32,823 nucleotides of DNA from positions 1-32,823 of the forward strand of contig JAJZTQ010000029.1 in assembly GCA_021848825.1 (NCBI GenBank). The letters are read 5' to 3'. This stretch comes from Pseudomonadota bacterium (lineage in GTDB: Bacteria; Pseudomonadota; Gammaproteobacteria; Burkholderiales; JABEVD01). This document shows, in pieces, positions 14,197 to 23,172 of the stretch (positions are counted from its first letter, which is position 1; each line of letters begins with the position of its first letter). The position numbers were made by a program, and so were the translations under genes. A model generated the notes under the pieces. That model searched no databases. It worked only from the letters and a program-made list of their open reading frames with translations, and was not told where the DNA came from.

Positions 14197-15440
14197 TTTC
14201 CGATGAAAGGGGAGACGAGATCCATGATTTTCTGGACAGCGCCCCTGTTTTTCGATGCGAATCGAATGGCGGCCTCGCCCATTTCCTTCATTTTTTCAGG
14301 CGCTGCAAGCAGTGCGGATGCGGCATCGGCGAGCTCCCGGGCATTCTTCACCCGGATCGCTGCGCCTGATCGAAGCGCGAGATCGCAGGCTTCCTCGAAA
14401 TTGTAGGTATGGGGGCCGAAAAATACCGGTTTTCCGAGGGATGCCGCTTCGATCAGGTTCTGCCCGCCGAAAGGAAGAAGCGATCCCCCTATGTAGGCGC
14501 AGTCGCATGATGAATAATAGGCATACATCTCATTCATGCTGTCCCCGAGGAATACCTTCGTGTCATGATCTATCTTCCTGTTTTCGGTCCTCTTCACGTA
14601 ACGGATTCCCCTTGTTTTCAGAATGGCTTCCACTTCCCCGAAGCGCTGGGGATGGCGCGGCACGATGATCAGGAGAAGACCCTCGATCTTTTCGAATGCT
14701 TCGATGATCGCCTCCTCCTCTCCTTCCCTTGTGCTCGCTGCGAGAAATGCCGGCCTTTCGTCGAGCAATTTTCTGAAATCTTCAATTTTTTCTGGGACCG
14801 GGACGTCGAATTTCAGGTTCCCGCAGATCGAGACATTTTCTGCGCCCAGCCTCTCAAGCCTTGCTGCATCCGCTTCGGTCTGGGCTGCAATTCCTGCCAG
14901 TTCCGAAATCCCCTGTTTCGCCAGTCTCTCTATGCTGAGGTAGCCTCCCAGGGATTTTTCGGAAAGCCTGGCATTGACGAGAAAGAGGGGGATATCGTAT
15001 TTCCTGCATCGATGAATCAAATTGAACCAGAGTTCGGTCTCCATCAGAATGCCCGCCCTGGGTCTGAAATGCTTCAGGAATCGGCTGACGGCGAATGGGT
15101 AGTCGTAAGGGAGATAGCATATCGTCGCGCGGTCCCCGTAAAGCTTTTCCCCCGTCTCCCGGCCCGTAGGGGTCATGTGGGTGACGAGGAAATGGAAGTC
15201 AGGATAGGCTGCCATCAGCCTTTCGAGAAGCGGGGCCGCAGCCCTTGTTTCCCCTACCGATACGGCGTGGATCCAGATGACCTTTTCGTTCTGTTCCGAT
15301 TTGTAAAAGCCGAATCTCTCAGGCAGATGGGAGAGGTAGGATGCCTGTTTTCTCGCCCTGAAAAGGAGCCTCAGCAGCACGAAGGGGAAAAGGGCGTAGA
15401 GAACGAGGGTATAGAAAAGCCGACTCAAAGGCTGCTCCAT
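14193..15440 (-). CDS. waaA: 3-deoxy-D-manno-octulosonic acid (Kdo) transferase
   Basis: This 415-aa GT-B glycosyltransferase attaches Kdo to lipid IVA at the inner face of the inner membrane. An N-terminal anchor helix (FYTLVLYALFPFVLLRLL) precedes the family motifs WIHAVSVGETRAAAPL, HMTPTGRETGEKLYG, LMETELWFNLI, FLVNARLSEKS and GNLKFD. The C-terminal domain has PRHPQRFGEVE and GGSLLPFGGQNLIEAASLGK, then FGPHTYNFEEA. The start at 15440 overlaps the waaC end by 16 bases. The open frame further upstream is antisense reading, not this protein. Confidence 0.95.
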   Translation of the reverse strand: MEQPLSRLFYTLVLYALFPFVLLRLLFRARKQASYLSHLPERFGFYKSEQNEKVIWIHAVSVGETRAAAPLLERLMAAYPDFHFLVTHMTPTGRETGEKLYGDRATICYLPYDYPFAVSRFLKHFRPRAGILMETELWFNLIHRCRKYDIPLFLVNARLSEKSLGGYLSIERLAKQGISELAGIAAQTEADAARLERLGAENVSICGNLKFDVPVPEKIEDFRKLLDERPAFLAASTREGEEEAIIEAFEKIEGLLLIIVPRHPQRFGEVEAILKTRGIRYVKRTENRKIDHDTKVFLGDSMNEMYAYYSSCDCAYIGGSLLPFGGQNLIEAASLGKPVFFGPHTYNFEEACDLALRSGAAIRVKNARELADAASALLAAPEKMKEMGEAAIRFASKNRGAVQKIMDLVSPFIGK

Positions 15441-16348
15441 GCCTGAAACACGGTATCGACCGAAGGCGGGCCGCTTTTTCCGCCGAGGTTGATTCCGCAT
15501 CCAGCGCTCAATATGCCGGTGAGCCCGGGGTCCGTGGCGCAGTATATCCCGATGACGGGAACGGAAAGCGCTGCAGCCAGGTGGGAAAGCCCGGTGTCCA
15601 CGCCGAAAACGACGGCGGCGCCTGCTATCAGCCTTGCTGCCTGATCGAGAGAAAGCCGCTCGGGCACCACGGAATCCGGTATTCCGGATGCGATCCTCAG
15701 GCTTCTTTCCTTTTCCTTTTCGCTTCCCCAGGGCAGAAAGCATTTCATGCCCAGCCTTTTTCCCAGTTCTATCCAGTTGGATTCTGCCCACAGCTTCTCA
15801 TCCCTGCTCGTTGCATGAAGGAGAATCGCATGGCTTTCCTTTTCGACATCCATTTTTATGCCGTAATCGAGCGGGCTTTCCGGTCTGTATCCGAGGCTAG
15901 CCGCGGCGAGCAGCCTGTTCCGGGTCACCGCATGAAGGTCTTTTTCGACATGGAAAGCCTTGTCGTAGAAGAAAGAGGCGATCGGTTCCCTGGCGCTCTG
16001 CCTGTCATAGCCGCATCGCGTGCCTGCTGCGATCCTGGCGATGATCGCGCTCTTCAGCAGGCCCTGTGTGTCTATGATCAGGTCGTATTTCTTTTCTCTC
16101 AGCTTTTCCCGGAATTGGCGGAATTCTTCCCCGGTTTTCCTGCATAGAGGCGATTTTCTCCATCTTCTGACCGCGACGGGAATGACGCTTCGGACGCCGG
16201 GGTGCATGGAAGGGATGGCCGCGAAGTTCTCTTCCACCACCCAGTCTATCGATGCATTCGGATAATGTTCGAGGATATCGCTTGCGACGGGAAGATTGTG
16301 TATGACATCCCCCATCGAGGAAGTCTTGATCAGCGCGATTTCGGGCAT
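15425..16348 (-). CDS. waaC: LPS heptosyltransferase I
   Basis: This 307-aa family 9 glycosyltransferase adds the first heptose to Kdo2-lipid A. It begins IALIKTSSMGDVIHNLPV, the usual WaaC start, then IDWVVEENFAAIPSMHPGV and YDLIIDTQGLLKSAIIAR. The nucleotide-sugar region has LHATSRDEKLWAESNW and FGVDTGLSHLAAALSVPVIG, followed by IYCATDPGLTG. Length is normal. It is the first gene of a minus-strand set waaC-waaA-transglutaminase-like protein with overlapping ends. Confidence 0.95.
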   Translation of the reverse strand: MPEIALIKTSSMGDVIHNLPVASDILEHYPNASIDWVVEENFAAIPSMHPGVRSVIPVAVRRWRKSPLCRKTGEEFRQFREKLREKKYDLIIDTQGLLKSAIIARIAAGTRCGYDRQSAREPIASFFYDKAFHVEKDLHAVTRNRLLAAASLGYRPESPLDYGIKMDVEKESHAILLHATSRDEKLWAESNWIELGKRLGMKCFLPWGSEKEKERSLRIASGIPDSVVPERLSLDQAARLIAGAAVVFGVDTGLSHLAAALSVPVIGIYCATDPGLTGILSAGCGINLGGKSGPPSVDTVFQAWSSL

Positions 16349-16407
16349 TTGCAGGCGAGATGAGTGAGGCTATGTTACACGCAACGGCGATCATTTCATA
16401 GCGGCAA

Positions 16408-16435
16408 TTGAGTTAGTGAGAAAAGGTCCTATTAT
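16408..16435 (+). promoter_or_regulatory. putative promoter of the micro-protein/fumC unit
   Basis: TTGAGT (16408-16413), a 16-base spacer and TATTAT (16430-16435) lie 31 bases before the ATG of the 32-aa gene, in the divergent gap after waaC. Confidence 0.5.
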
Positions 16436-16465
16436 TAGGAAAACGAATCCTTTGAAAGGTCGGAA

Positions 16466-16564
16466 ATGGGAACATTGGCCGATACGCTCAGGAACATCTG
16501 GACTTTTCTGGTCATCGTTCTGTTCGGCGCCATGGTGGCATCCATCTTCTTCGTGGGCAGCTGA
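16466..16564 (+). CDS. 32-aa single-pass membrane micro-protein
   Basis: A short frame, MGTLADTLRNIWTF followed by LVIVLFGAMVASIFFVGS, forms a short amphipathic start and one transmembrane helix. An AAAGG ribosome-binding site lies 8-10 bases before the ATG, and a good promoter stands upstream. The stop is 6 bases from the fumC start, so the two are probably co-transcribed. No family is recognised. Its size and topology are those of small regulators or subunits of membrane complexes, but this is only a comparison. Confidence 0.5.
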   Translation: MGTLADTLRNIWTFLVIVLFGAMVASIFFVGS

Positions 16565-16570
16565 ATCGGG

Positions 16571-17956
16571 ATGAGGGAGGAATCCGACAGCATGGGTTCC
16601 GTGCGGGTCCCCGAATGGGCATTGTGGGGAGCGGGAACGGAGCGGGCCAGGCACAATTTTCCGAAGAGCGGCAGGATGGTCCCCCTGGAGATCATCCACG
16701 CAATAGGCGCGATCAAGTCTGCCTGCGCGCGAGTCAACAGCGATCTCGGCAGGCTAGATCCGAAGCTCGCCGAACTGATCGTCGCGGCTTCCGCGGAAGT
16801 CGCCTCCGGAAATCACGATGCCCATTTTCTTCTGGATGTATTCCAGACGGGTTCCGGGACGAGCGCGAACATGAATGCCAACGAGGTGATTGCGAACCGG
16901 GCAAACGAGATTGCCGGTTCTGCGAGGGGTTCGAAGCATCCCGTCCATCCGAACGACCATGTGAATCTCGGGCAGTCGAGCAACGATGTCTTCCCTTCGG
17001 CGCTGCATGTCGCTGCCGCTCTTCATGCCAGGAGTGTGCTCATGCCGAAACTGGAGCGGCTGGAGAAGTCGCTTCAGGAAAAAGCCGAGGCGTGGATCGG
17101 TGTCGTGAAGCCCGGAAGGACTCATCTGATGGACGCAACGCCTGTCAGGATGGGGCAGGTGTTTTCAGGATATGCAGAGCAGATTCGCCTCGGCATCAAG
17201 AGGCTGGCGTCCTCCATGGAAGGATTGCGACATCTCGCAATAGGCGGCAGCGCAGTGGGAACGGGGATCAATACCCATCCCGAATTCGGCGGCAGGGTCT
17301 GTCGATCGCTCTCCGGAAGACTCGGGATGGACTTCTTCGAGGCGGAGAACCATTTCGAGGCGCAAGGTGCGAAGGACGCGCTGCTCCATCATTCCGCGTC
17401 GCTCAAGACCGCGGCGGTCAGCCTTTCAAGGATAGCCAGCGACATCAGGCTGATGGGCAGCGGGCCGAACTGCGGCCTGGGTGAGCTGATCCTGCCGGAA
17501 ATCCAGCCCGGATCCTCGATCATGCCGGGCAAGGTGAATCCGGTGATTTGCGAGGCCGTGATCCAGATGGCGATCAGAATCCTGGCGAACGATCTGGCTG
17601 TATCCGTTGCGGATTTCGGCGGAGTGGGGTCTATACTGGAACTCAATGTCGCGATGCCCCTCATCGGGGATGCGGTGATCGAATCCTCGCGTCTTCTTTC
17701 GGAATCATCCAGAGTGTTTTCCGAAAATCTTCTACCCGGTCTCGAGGTGGACAAGGACAGATGTGAAAGGCTGGCAGGGCTTTCAATGATGGCCGCGACG
17801 AGGCTTGCGCCCTACATAGGCTACGACGAAGCCGCCAGGGTCGTGAAAAGGGCGTTGGCCGAGGGATTGACGATAAAGGAAGCGGCATCCGGCCTTCTTC
17901 CGGAAGAGAAGCTCGAGGAAATCCTCGATCCGGGTTCGATGACGGAGGGAAAATGA
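16571..17956 (+). CDS. fumC: class II fumarate hydratase
   Basis: This oxygen-stable fumarase (461 aa) interconverts fumarate and malate in the TCA cycle. The N-terminus (SDSMGSVRVPEWALWGAGTE) matches FumC. Active-site blocks are GSGTSANMNANEVIANRA, HPNDHVNLGQSSNDVFPS and GRTHLMDATPVRMGQ. The superfamily signature GSSIMPGKVNP is at about residues 314-324. Length is typical. The stop overlaps the next small gene as ATGA. It could be confused with aspartase, which shares the signature, but the HPNDHVN and GRTHLMDATP blocks favour fumarase. Confidence 0.95.
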   Translation: MREESDSMGSVRVPEWALWGAGTERARHNFPKSGRMVPLEIIHAIGAIKSACARVNSDLGRLDPKLAELIVAASAEVASGNHDAHFLLDVFQTGSGTSANMNANEVIANRANEIAGSARGSKHPVHPNDHVNLGQSSNDVFPSALHVAAALHARSVLMPKLERLEKSLQEKAEAWIGVVKPGRTHLMDATPVRMGQVFSGYAEQIRLGIKRLASSMEGLRHLAIGGSAVGTGINTHPEFGGRVCRSLSGRLGMDFFEAENHFEAQGAKDALLHHSASLKTAAVSLSRIASDIRLMGSGPNCGLGELILPEIQPGSSIMPGKVNPVICEAVIQMAIRILANDLAVSVADFGGVGSILELNVAMPLIGDAVIESSRLLSESSRVFSENLLPGLEVDKDRCERLAGLSMMAATRLAPYIGYDEAARVVKRALAEGLTIKEAASGLLPEEKLEEILDPGSMTEGK

Positions 17957-18291
17957 TCAGGGTGATCTTCAGGGAGCTGAAGTGGAATGTCCAGGATTAC
18001 GAGTGGAGCGAGGAAGAGCATGTCGTCTCCATCGCCAGCTTCGATGTCGAAGAAAACGGGCTACTGAATACTGGCTGCTCGGTCAGGATACTGCAGCCTC
18101 TGGACGCATCATGCGAAACCGCAAGACTCGAGATTTCGCATCCTGTCCATTACGATGGGGAACTGGATTTCGAGGCATTCCGGGAGGCGGCAACACTATA
18201 TTACCGGGAGGCGTGCAGGGAAGGCATGCAGAAGACCTGGAAGCGCATGGTCGAATTCGAGCTGCACCCGGTATTCAGGAAAGCGTCTTGA
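17953..18291 (+). CDS. hypothetical protein coupled to fumC (112 aa)
   Basis: The ATG lies inside the fumC stop, so translation is coupled. The protein is acidic and soluble. It begins MIRVIFRELKWNVQDYEW, continues with a beta-rich centre (SVRILQPLDASCETARLEIS) and ends with a helix (FREAATLYYREACREGMQK). No signal peptide, membrane segment or catalytic motif is seen, and I do not recognise the family. The gene ends about 120 bases before sat. That gap shows no clear terminator, so some read-through into sat is possible. Confidence 0.75.
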   Translation: MIRVIFRELKWNVQDYEWSEEEHVVSIASFDVEENGLLNTGCSVRILQPLDASCETARLEISHPVHYDGELDFEAFREAATLYYREACREGMQKTWKRMVEFELHPVFRKAS

Positions 18292-18412
18292 AGAGCATAT
18301 CGTCAGCAGCTATAACCGGATAGGGGGGGATTGGTGTAACCATTATGGGGTATCGCAGTCTTTTTGCTGATGTGCCAGCATTTAAAACACATATCGTGAC
18401 TTGGAGGTCGGG

Positions 18413-19627
18413 ATGGCACTGGTCAATCCGCATGGCGGAGGCGCCCTGAAACCCCTTCTGCTCGAAGGGGAACTTCTTGAAAAAGAAAGGGCTAGGGCAG
18501 GTAATCTGATGAAAGTCAAGGTGAGTTCGCGCGAAAAGGGCGACCTCATCATGCTCGGTATAGGCGGCTTCACGCCGCTCGAAGGCTTCATGACCCATGC
18601 CGACTGGGAAAACGTCTGCGACGGCATGAAGCTCGCAAGCGGGCTTTTCTGGCCCATCCCTATCACGCTCTCGGTCAGCCGCGAAACGGCGGATTCGGTC
18701 AAGACAGGACAGGAAATCGCCCTTCTCGACCCGGAAGACGATGACATCCTCGCCATTCTCACCATCACCGAAAAATACGAAATAGACAAGGCGCACGAAT
18801 GCGCAATGGTCTTCGGCACGACGGACATCGAGCATCCCGGCGTGAAGATGGTGGTGGAGCAGGGGGATGTCAATCTGGCGGGTTTGGTCAAGGTGCTCTC
18901 ACAGGGCGGATTCCCCGAAAGATACGGCTCCCTTTTCATGTCGCCCAAGGAAACGAGGGCGCTTTTCGAATCCCTGGGATGGAGCAGGGTCGCTGCCTTC
19001 CAGACCAGGAATCCGATGCACAGGTCTCATGAATACCTCGCCAAGGTGGCGATCGAGGTGAGCGACGGGGTGTTGATCCATTCCCTGCTCGGGCAGCTGA
19101 AGCCCGGAGACATCCCCGCAGATGTCAGGACCCAGGCGATATCCGTTTTGGCGGAAAACTATTTCGTCGACAAGACCATCGTCCAGGCGGGCTATCCGCT
19201 CGACATGCGCTACGCGGGTCCCAGGGAAGCGCTTCTCCACGCCCTATTCAGGCAGAACTACGGCTGCTCCCATCTCATCGTGGGGCGCGATCATGCCGGG
19301 GTGGGAAGCTATTACGGGCCTTTCGATGCGCACCACATCTTCGACAAGATTCCCAGGGGTTCCCTGGAAACCCAGCCGCTCAAGATAGACTGGACATTCT
19401 GGTGCTACCGCTGCGGCGGAATGGCTTCCGCCAGAACCTGTCCCCACGGCGATGCCGACAGACTCCTGCTCTCCGGGACAAAACTGAGAAAGATGCTATC
19501 GGAGGGAAGCGAGGTGCCTGCCGAATTCAGCAGGCCTGAAGTGCTGCAAGTGCTGCGCGCCTATTATTCCGGGCTCGCCGAGCATGAAAAGGTGGAGGTG
19601 AAACTGAGCGGCCATTCGGCGCGCTAG
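18413..19627 (+). CDS. sat: sulfate adenylyltransferase (dissimilatory ATP sulfurylase)
   Basis: This 404-aa homo-oligomeric enzyme is of the single-chain Sat type, not CysDN. In sulfur oxidisers it runs from APS and pyrophosphate to ATP and sulfate. The phosphate-binding [13 protein letters not shown] motif begins at about residue 197. [15 protein letters not shown] and [20 protein letters not shown] follow, then a Cys-containing segment ([18 protein letters not shown]) usual in this bacterial group. The ATG at 18413 has a TTGGAGG ribosome-binding site. It precedes aprMBA by 103 bases, and the four together make sulfate from sulfite with ATP gain. Confidence 0.96.
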   Translation: MALVNPHGGGALKPLLLEGELLEKERARAGNLMKVKVSSREKGDLIMLGIGGFTPLEGFMTHADWENVCDGMKLASGLFWPIPITLSVSRETADSVKTGQEIALLDPEDDDILAILTITEKYEIDKAHECAMVFGTTDIEHPGVKMVVEQGDVNLAGLVKVLSQGGFPERYGSLFMSPKETRALFESLGWSRVAAFQTRNPMHRSHEYLAKVAIEVSDGVLIHSLLGQLKPGDIPADVRTQAISVLAENYFVDKTIVQAGYPLDMRYAGPREALLHALFRQNYGCSHLIVGRDHAGVGSYYGPFDAHHIFDKIPRGSLETQPLKIDWTFWCYRCGGMASARTCPHGDADRLLLSGTKLRKMLSEGSEVPAEFSRPEVLQVLRAYYSGLAEHEKVEVKLSGHSAR

Positions 19628-19730
19628 AAGACACCCGCTCCAGTGGGGAGGACCGGGGAGGTGGGATTCGTTTGGCCCACATTTTGGCCTGTTCGGGCTG
19701 CTTAAGCAAAGTAAATTTGAGGAGAACCTG

Positions 19731-20567
19731 ATGTTCACGAGCAACCTCTTTGCCGGACTTTCGGCATCAATTCCAACCGTCTACATGCAGGGGTATGTCG
19801 TCTTGATGGTCCTGCTGGTGATGGGCGGGACGATACTCGACATGAAGCACAAGAAAAGCGCGCAGTACTTTTTCGAAAATGCGAAAAGAGCGAAGAAGGG
19901 CGCAAAGCGGGAAGTGAGTGGTGGGGAAAAAGTGTCGATTGCCGCCTCGGTGGTGATGAAGGAAGTATTGACTTCAGGCGAATTCAGCAATCCAAGGCGC
20001 AGGCTTTCCCATCTGTTGACCATGTGGGGAACCATCATTTTCGTCGTGACGACCGCGATCATGATCTTCGGCTACCCCACGCCGGATGAGCCCACGCCTG
20101 CCATCCTGCCGACCCTTTGGCATATCGGTGCGCTGATGCTGGCTGTTGGAGGATACTGGTTCTGGTTTGCCATCCGCGTCGATGTGTCTGCGGAAGGTCT
20201 TCCATGGTTCAGGTTCGAGCGTGCCGATCTGTTTATCCTCTCGCTTCTTGCCACCTCGACTTTCGCCTTGATCTGGTCGTTTACCGGCGGCGGATTGACC
20301 GTGTTCTTTGCCTTGTTCGCCCTGTCGAGCACGATTCTCTTCGGCGGCGTTTATTGGTCGAAGTTTGCCCACATGTTCTTCAAGCCTGCTGCGGCCTACC
20401 AGAAAAAGATCACCAAGGCCGATGGTTCTCGCGAGAATCTGCCTCCCGACTATGATTTGACGGATCCCGAAGTGCAGAAAAAGTTTCCGGATATCCCTAT
20501 GTATATGGGCAAGAACCCGCCAAACATGGGTCTTTGCATCAAGGCCGAAAAACCGAACCACTACTGA
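19731..20567 (+). CDS. aprM: AprM, membrane subunit partner of adenylylsulfate reductase
   Basis: This 278-aa integral membrane protein has about five transmembrane helices (near residues 22-40, 98-117, 130-150, 165-185 and 187-210). Between helices 1 and 2 lies a basic loop (FENAKRAKKGAKREVSGGEK) and the motif SNPRRRLSHLLTMWG. The C-terminus is soluble. Its place directly before aprBA identifies it as AprM. In sulfur oxidisers lacking QmoABC this protein is proposed to pass electrons from AprAB to the quinone pool. A GAGGAG ribosome-binding site precedes the ATG. No heme or Fe-S motif is obvious, so its electron path is inferred. Confidence 0.88.
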   Translation: MFTSNLFAGLSASIPTVYMQGYVVLMVLLVMGGTILDMKHKKSAQYFFENAKRAKKGAKREVSGGEKVSIAASVVMKEVLTSGEFSNPRRRLSHLLTMWGTIIFVVTTAIMIFGYPTPDEPTPAILPTLWHIGALMLAVGGYWFWFAIRVDVSAEGLPWFRFERADLFILSLLATSTFALIWSFTGGGLTVFFALFALSSTILFGGVYWSKFAHMFFKPAAAYQKKITKADGSRENLPPDYDLTDPEVQKKFPDIPMYMGKNPPNMGLCIKAEKPNHY

Positions 20568-20610
20568 CGCTGATCTGACTGATTATCCATAAGGAACAGA
20601 GGAAAATATT

Positions 20611-21093
20611 ATGCCAACCTTCGTATATATGACTCGTTGTGATGGTTGTGGAGAATGCGTGGACATTTGCCCGTCCGACATCATGCACATCGACAAGAAG
20701 CTGCGTCGTGCCTACAACATCGAACCCAACATGTGCTGGGAATGCTATTCCTGCGTGAAAGCCTGTCCGCATCAGGCGATCGATGTACGCGGTTATGCGG
20801 ACTTTGCGCCGCTCGGACACAGCGTTCGAGTGCTGCGTGATGAAGAGAAAGGCACCATTGCGTGGCGCATCAAGTTCCGCAACGGCAAAAAGGACATGGA
20901 GCTCTTGGCCCCTATCACGACCAAGCCTTGGGGATCGGCGACCCCGGACCTCGCAAAAGTGCCAGCTCCCAGCAAGGAGATGAGAGACAGCCAATTGCTG
21001 TTCAATGAGCCTAAATATATCCGTATGGATGAAGGTGGCTTGCATACTCTGGAATCCAATGGCGTGGAAATGAAAGAAGGGGTGTACTACTAA
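20611..21093 (+). CDS. aprB: adenylylsulfate reductase beta subunit
   Basis: This 160-aa ferredoxin-like subunit carries two [4Fe-4S] clusters. Ligands are Cys10, 13, 16, 20 (RCDGCGECVDICP) and Cys42, 45, 48, 52 (MCWECYSCVKACP). The C-terminal tail (LAPITTKPWGSATP through KEGVYY) wraps the alpha subunit in known AprAB structures. It passes electrons between the AprA flavin and a membrane partner, here presumably AprM. Its last base overlaps the aprA ATG (TAATG). Arginine codons are nearly all CGT/CGC, unlike sat and most other genes here. Confidence 0.97.
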   Translation: MPTFVYMTRCDGCGECVDICPSDIMHIDKKLRRAYNIEPNMCWECYSCVKACPHQAIDVRGYADFAPLGHSVRVLRDEEKGTIAWRIKFRNGKKDMELLAPITTKPWGSATPDLAKVPAPSKEMRDSQLLFNEPKYIRMDEGGLHTLESNGVEMKEGVYY

Positions 21094-23000
21094 TGGGCTA
21101 CTCTACAATCATTGAAGATAATATCGATATCCTGGTTGTGGGTGCGGGCCTGGGCGGCACGGGTGCGGCATTCGAAGCAAGATATTGGGGTCAGAACAAG
21201 AAGATCGTCATTGCCGAAAAGGCGAACATCATGCGCTCAGGTGCGGTAGCCCAGGGCCTGTATGCGATCAACTGCTACATGGGTACGCGCTTTGGCGAGA
21301 ACAACCCCGAAGATCATGTGCGCTATGCTCGCATAGACCTGATGGGCATGGTGCGCGAAGACTTGCTGTTCGACATGGCGCGCCATGTGGACTCCACCGT
21401 GCACAACTTCGAAGAGTGGGGTCTTCCGATCATGCGCAACGAGAAGAAGGGTTCATTTCTGCGCGAAGGGCGCTGGCAGATCATGATTCATGGCGAGTCC
21501 TACAAGCCCATCGTTGCCGAAGCGGCCAAGAAATCGGCGGACAAGGTTTTCAACCGCATCTGCGTGACCCACCTCCTGATGGATGAGTCCAAGGAAAACC
21601 GCGTTGCCGGCGCCGTGGGCTTCAATGTCCGCACCGGCAACTACCATGTGTTCAAGTCCAAGACCGTGATCTGCGGTGCCGGCGGCGCTTCCAACATCTT
21701 CAAGCCGCGTTCCATCGGCGAAGGTGCGGGCCGCGTCTGGTACGCGCCATGGTCTTCCGGTTCTGCATACGGCCTGATGATCGAAGCGGGCGCGAAGATG
21801 ACGCAGATGGAAAACCGCATCGTGCTGGCCCGATTCAAGGACGGTTACGGTCCTGTCGGCGCCTACTTCCTGCATCTCAAAACCTATACGCAGAATGCTT
21901 ACGGTGAAGAGTACGAATCCAAGTGGTTTCCTGCGCTGCAGCAAATGGTGGGCAAGGAATACCTGGATCCGGAAGCATCTCACGTTACTCACCGTCCAAT
22001 CCCGACCTGTCTGCGCAATCACGCCATCATCAACGAGGTGAATGCGGGTCGTGGTCCCATACACATGGTCACCATGGAAGCCTTCCAGGATCCCCATCTC
22101 GAAGAGATCGGCTGGCACAACTTCCTGGGCATGACCGTTGGTCAGGCGGTGCTTTGGGCAGCGACAGACGTCGATCCGAAATACGAGAATCCCGAGCTGA
22201 CCACCTCCGAGCCTTATGTCATGGGCTCGCATGCGACAGGCTGCGGCGCGTGGTGTTCCGGCCCTGAAGACGTGTCTCCGCCGGAGTACTTCTGGGGCTA
22301 CAACCGCATGACGACAATCGAGGGCCTGTTCGGAGCGGGGGACGCGGTAGGCGGTACGCCTCACGCCTTCTCGTCTGGTTCTTTCACCGAAGGTCGTCTG
22401 GCTGCCAAGGCTGCCTGCAAATACATTGACGACGGCAAGGCGGAGGGTATCCGCGTTTCGGAGGCTCAGATCGATCGCCGCAGGGAACAGATCTACAAGC
22501 CCCTTGAAACCTACCGCGTCTACAGCAACGAAGTGGTTGCAGGTACGGTCAACCCCAACTTCATCAATCCGAGACAGGGTCTTGATCGTCTCCAGAAGCT
22601 GATGGATGAGTACTGCGGCGGTTTCGGGGTCAACTACATGACCAACGACAAGCTCCTGAACATCGGTCTGAAGAAAATGTCGATTCTGGGTGAAGATCTC
22701 GAAAAAGTCGCCGCTTCCGACATCCATGAACTGCTGCGTGCATGGGAGCTGAAACACCGCTTCCTGACTTCGGAAGCGGTGTTTCACCACACCTTGTTCC
22801 GCAAGGAGACTCGTTGGCCGGGCTACTATTACCGCGGCGATGTCATGAAGCTGGATGACAAGAACTGGCACGTACTGACCGTTTCTCGTCGCGATCCCAA
22901 GACGGGTGAATACACGATGGAAAAAGCGCCCCTGTACCACCTCGTAGGTGATATCGAGGACAAAGACCTGGCAAAACTGAAAGCAGAAGGTCACCACTAA
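21093..23000 (+). CDS. aprA: adenylylsulfate reductase alpha subunit
   Basis: This 635-aa FAD subunit interconverts sulfite plus AMP and APS. Gene context makes the oxidative direction likely. The N-terminal flavin motif ILVVGAGLGGTGAAFEARYW is followed by MRSGAVAQGLYAINCYMG. Substrate-region motifs include GAGGASNIFKPRSIGEGAGR and THRPIPTCLRNHAIINEVN. The C-terminal GYYYRGDVMKLDDKNWHVLT is family-typical. Length is normal. The gene ends the operon, with an intrinsic terminator about 65 bases downstream. Codon choice is strongly CGC/CGT for arginine, as expected of a very highly expressed or a transferred gene. Confidence 0.97.
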   Translation: MGYSTIIEDNIDILVVGAGLGGTGAAFEARYWGQNKKIVIAEKANIMRSGAVAQGLYAINCYMGTRFGENNPEDHVRYARIDLMGMVREDLLFDMARHVDSTVHNFEEWGLPIMRNEKKGSFLREGRWQIMIHGESYKPIVAEAAKKSADKVFNRICVTHLLMDESKENRVAGAVGFNVRTGNYHVFKSKTVICGAGGASNIFKPRSIGEGAGRVWYAPWSSGSAYGLMIEAGAKMTQMENRIVLARFKDGYGPVGAYFLHLKTYTQNAYGEEYESKWFPALQQMVGKEYLDPEASHVTHRPIPTCLRNHAIINEVNAGRGPIHMVTMEAFQDPHLEEIGWHNFLGMTVGQAVLWAATDVDPKYENPELTTSEPYVMGSHATGCGAWCSGPEDVSPPEYFWGYNRMTTIEGLFGAGDAVGGTPHAFSSGSFTEGRLAAKAACKYIDDGKAEGIRVSEAQIDRRREQIYKPLETYRVYSNEVVAGTVNPNFINPRQGLDRLQKLMDEYCGGFGVNYMTNDKLLNIGLKKMSILGEDLEKVAASDIHELLRAWELKHRFLTSEAVFHHTLFRKETRWPGYYYRGDVMKLDDKNWHVLTVSRRDPKTGEYTMEKAPLYHLVGDIEDKDLAKLKAEGHH

Positions 23001-23066
23001 GCCAATAGAGGCTTGAGTTTCTTTCAAGCGAAGAAACGTATTTGCGGTCAGTGATGTATGTTGTAA

Positions 23067-23104
23067 AAAGAGGGACTGACATGTCTGGTGTTAGTCCCTT
23101 TTTA
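23067..23104 (+). terminator. intrinsic terminator of sat-aprMBA
   Basis: The stem GGGACTGAC (23072-23080) pairs with GTTAGTCCC (23090-23098) with one G-U pair and a 9-base loop. It is flanked by AAAAAGA on the left and CTTTTT on the right, so it could work in both directions. Confidence 0.85.
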
Positions 23105-23172
23105 TCTATTCAGTGAGTAGTTTGACCTCGCTAAAGAATAGATTGTTAAACATTTTGTATGTGAGATAGTTA

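Noticed and set aside
19640-19700. Hairpin GTGGG/CCCAC between sat and aprM as a terminator or attenuator
   Set aside because: The stem is only 5 bp with a long loop and no T-run; there is not enough support to separate sat from aprMBA.
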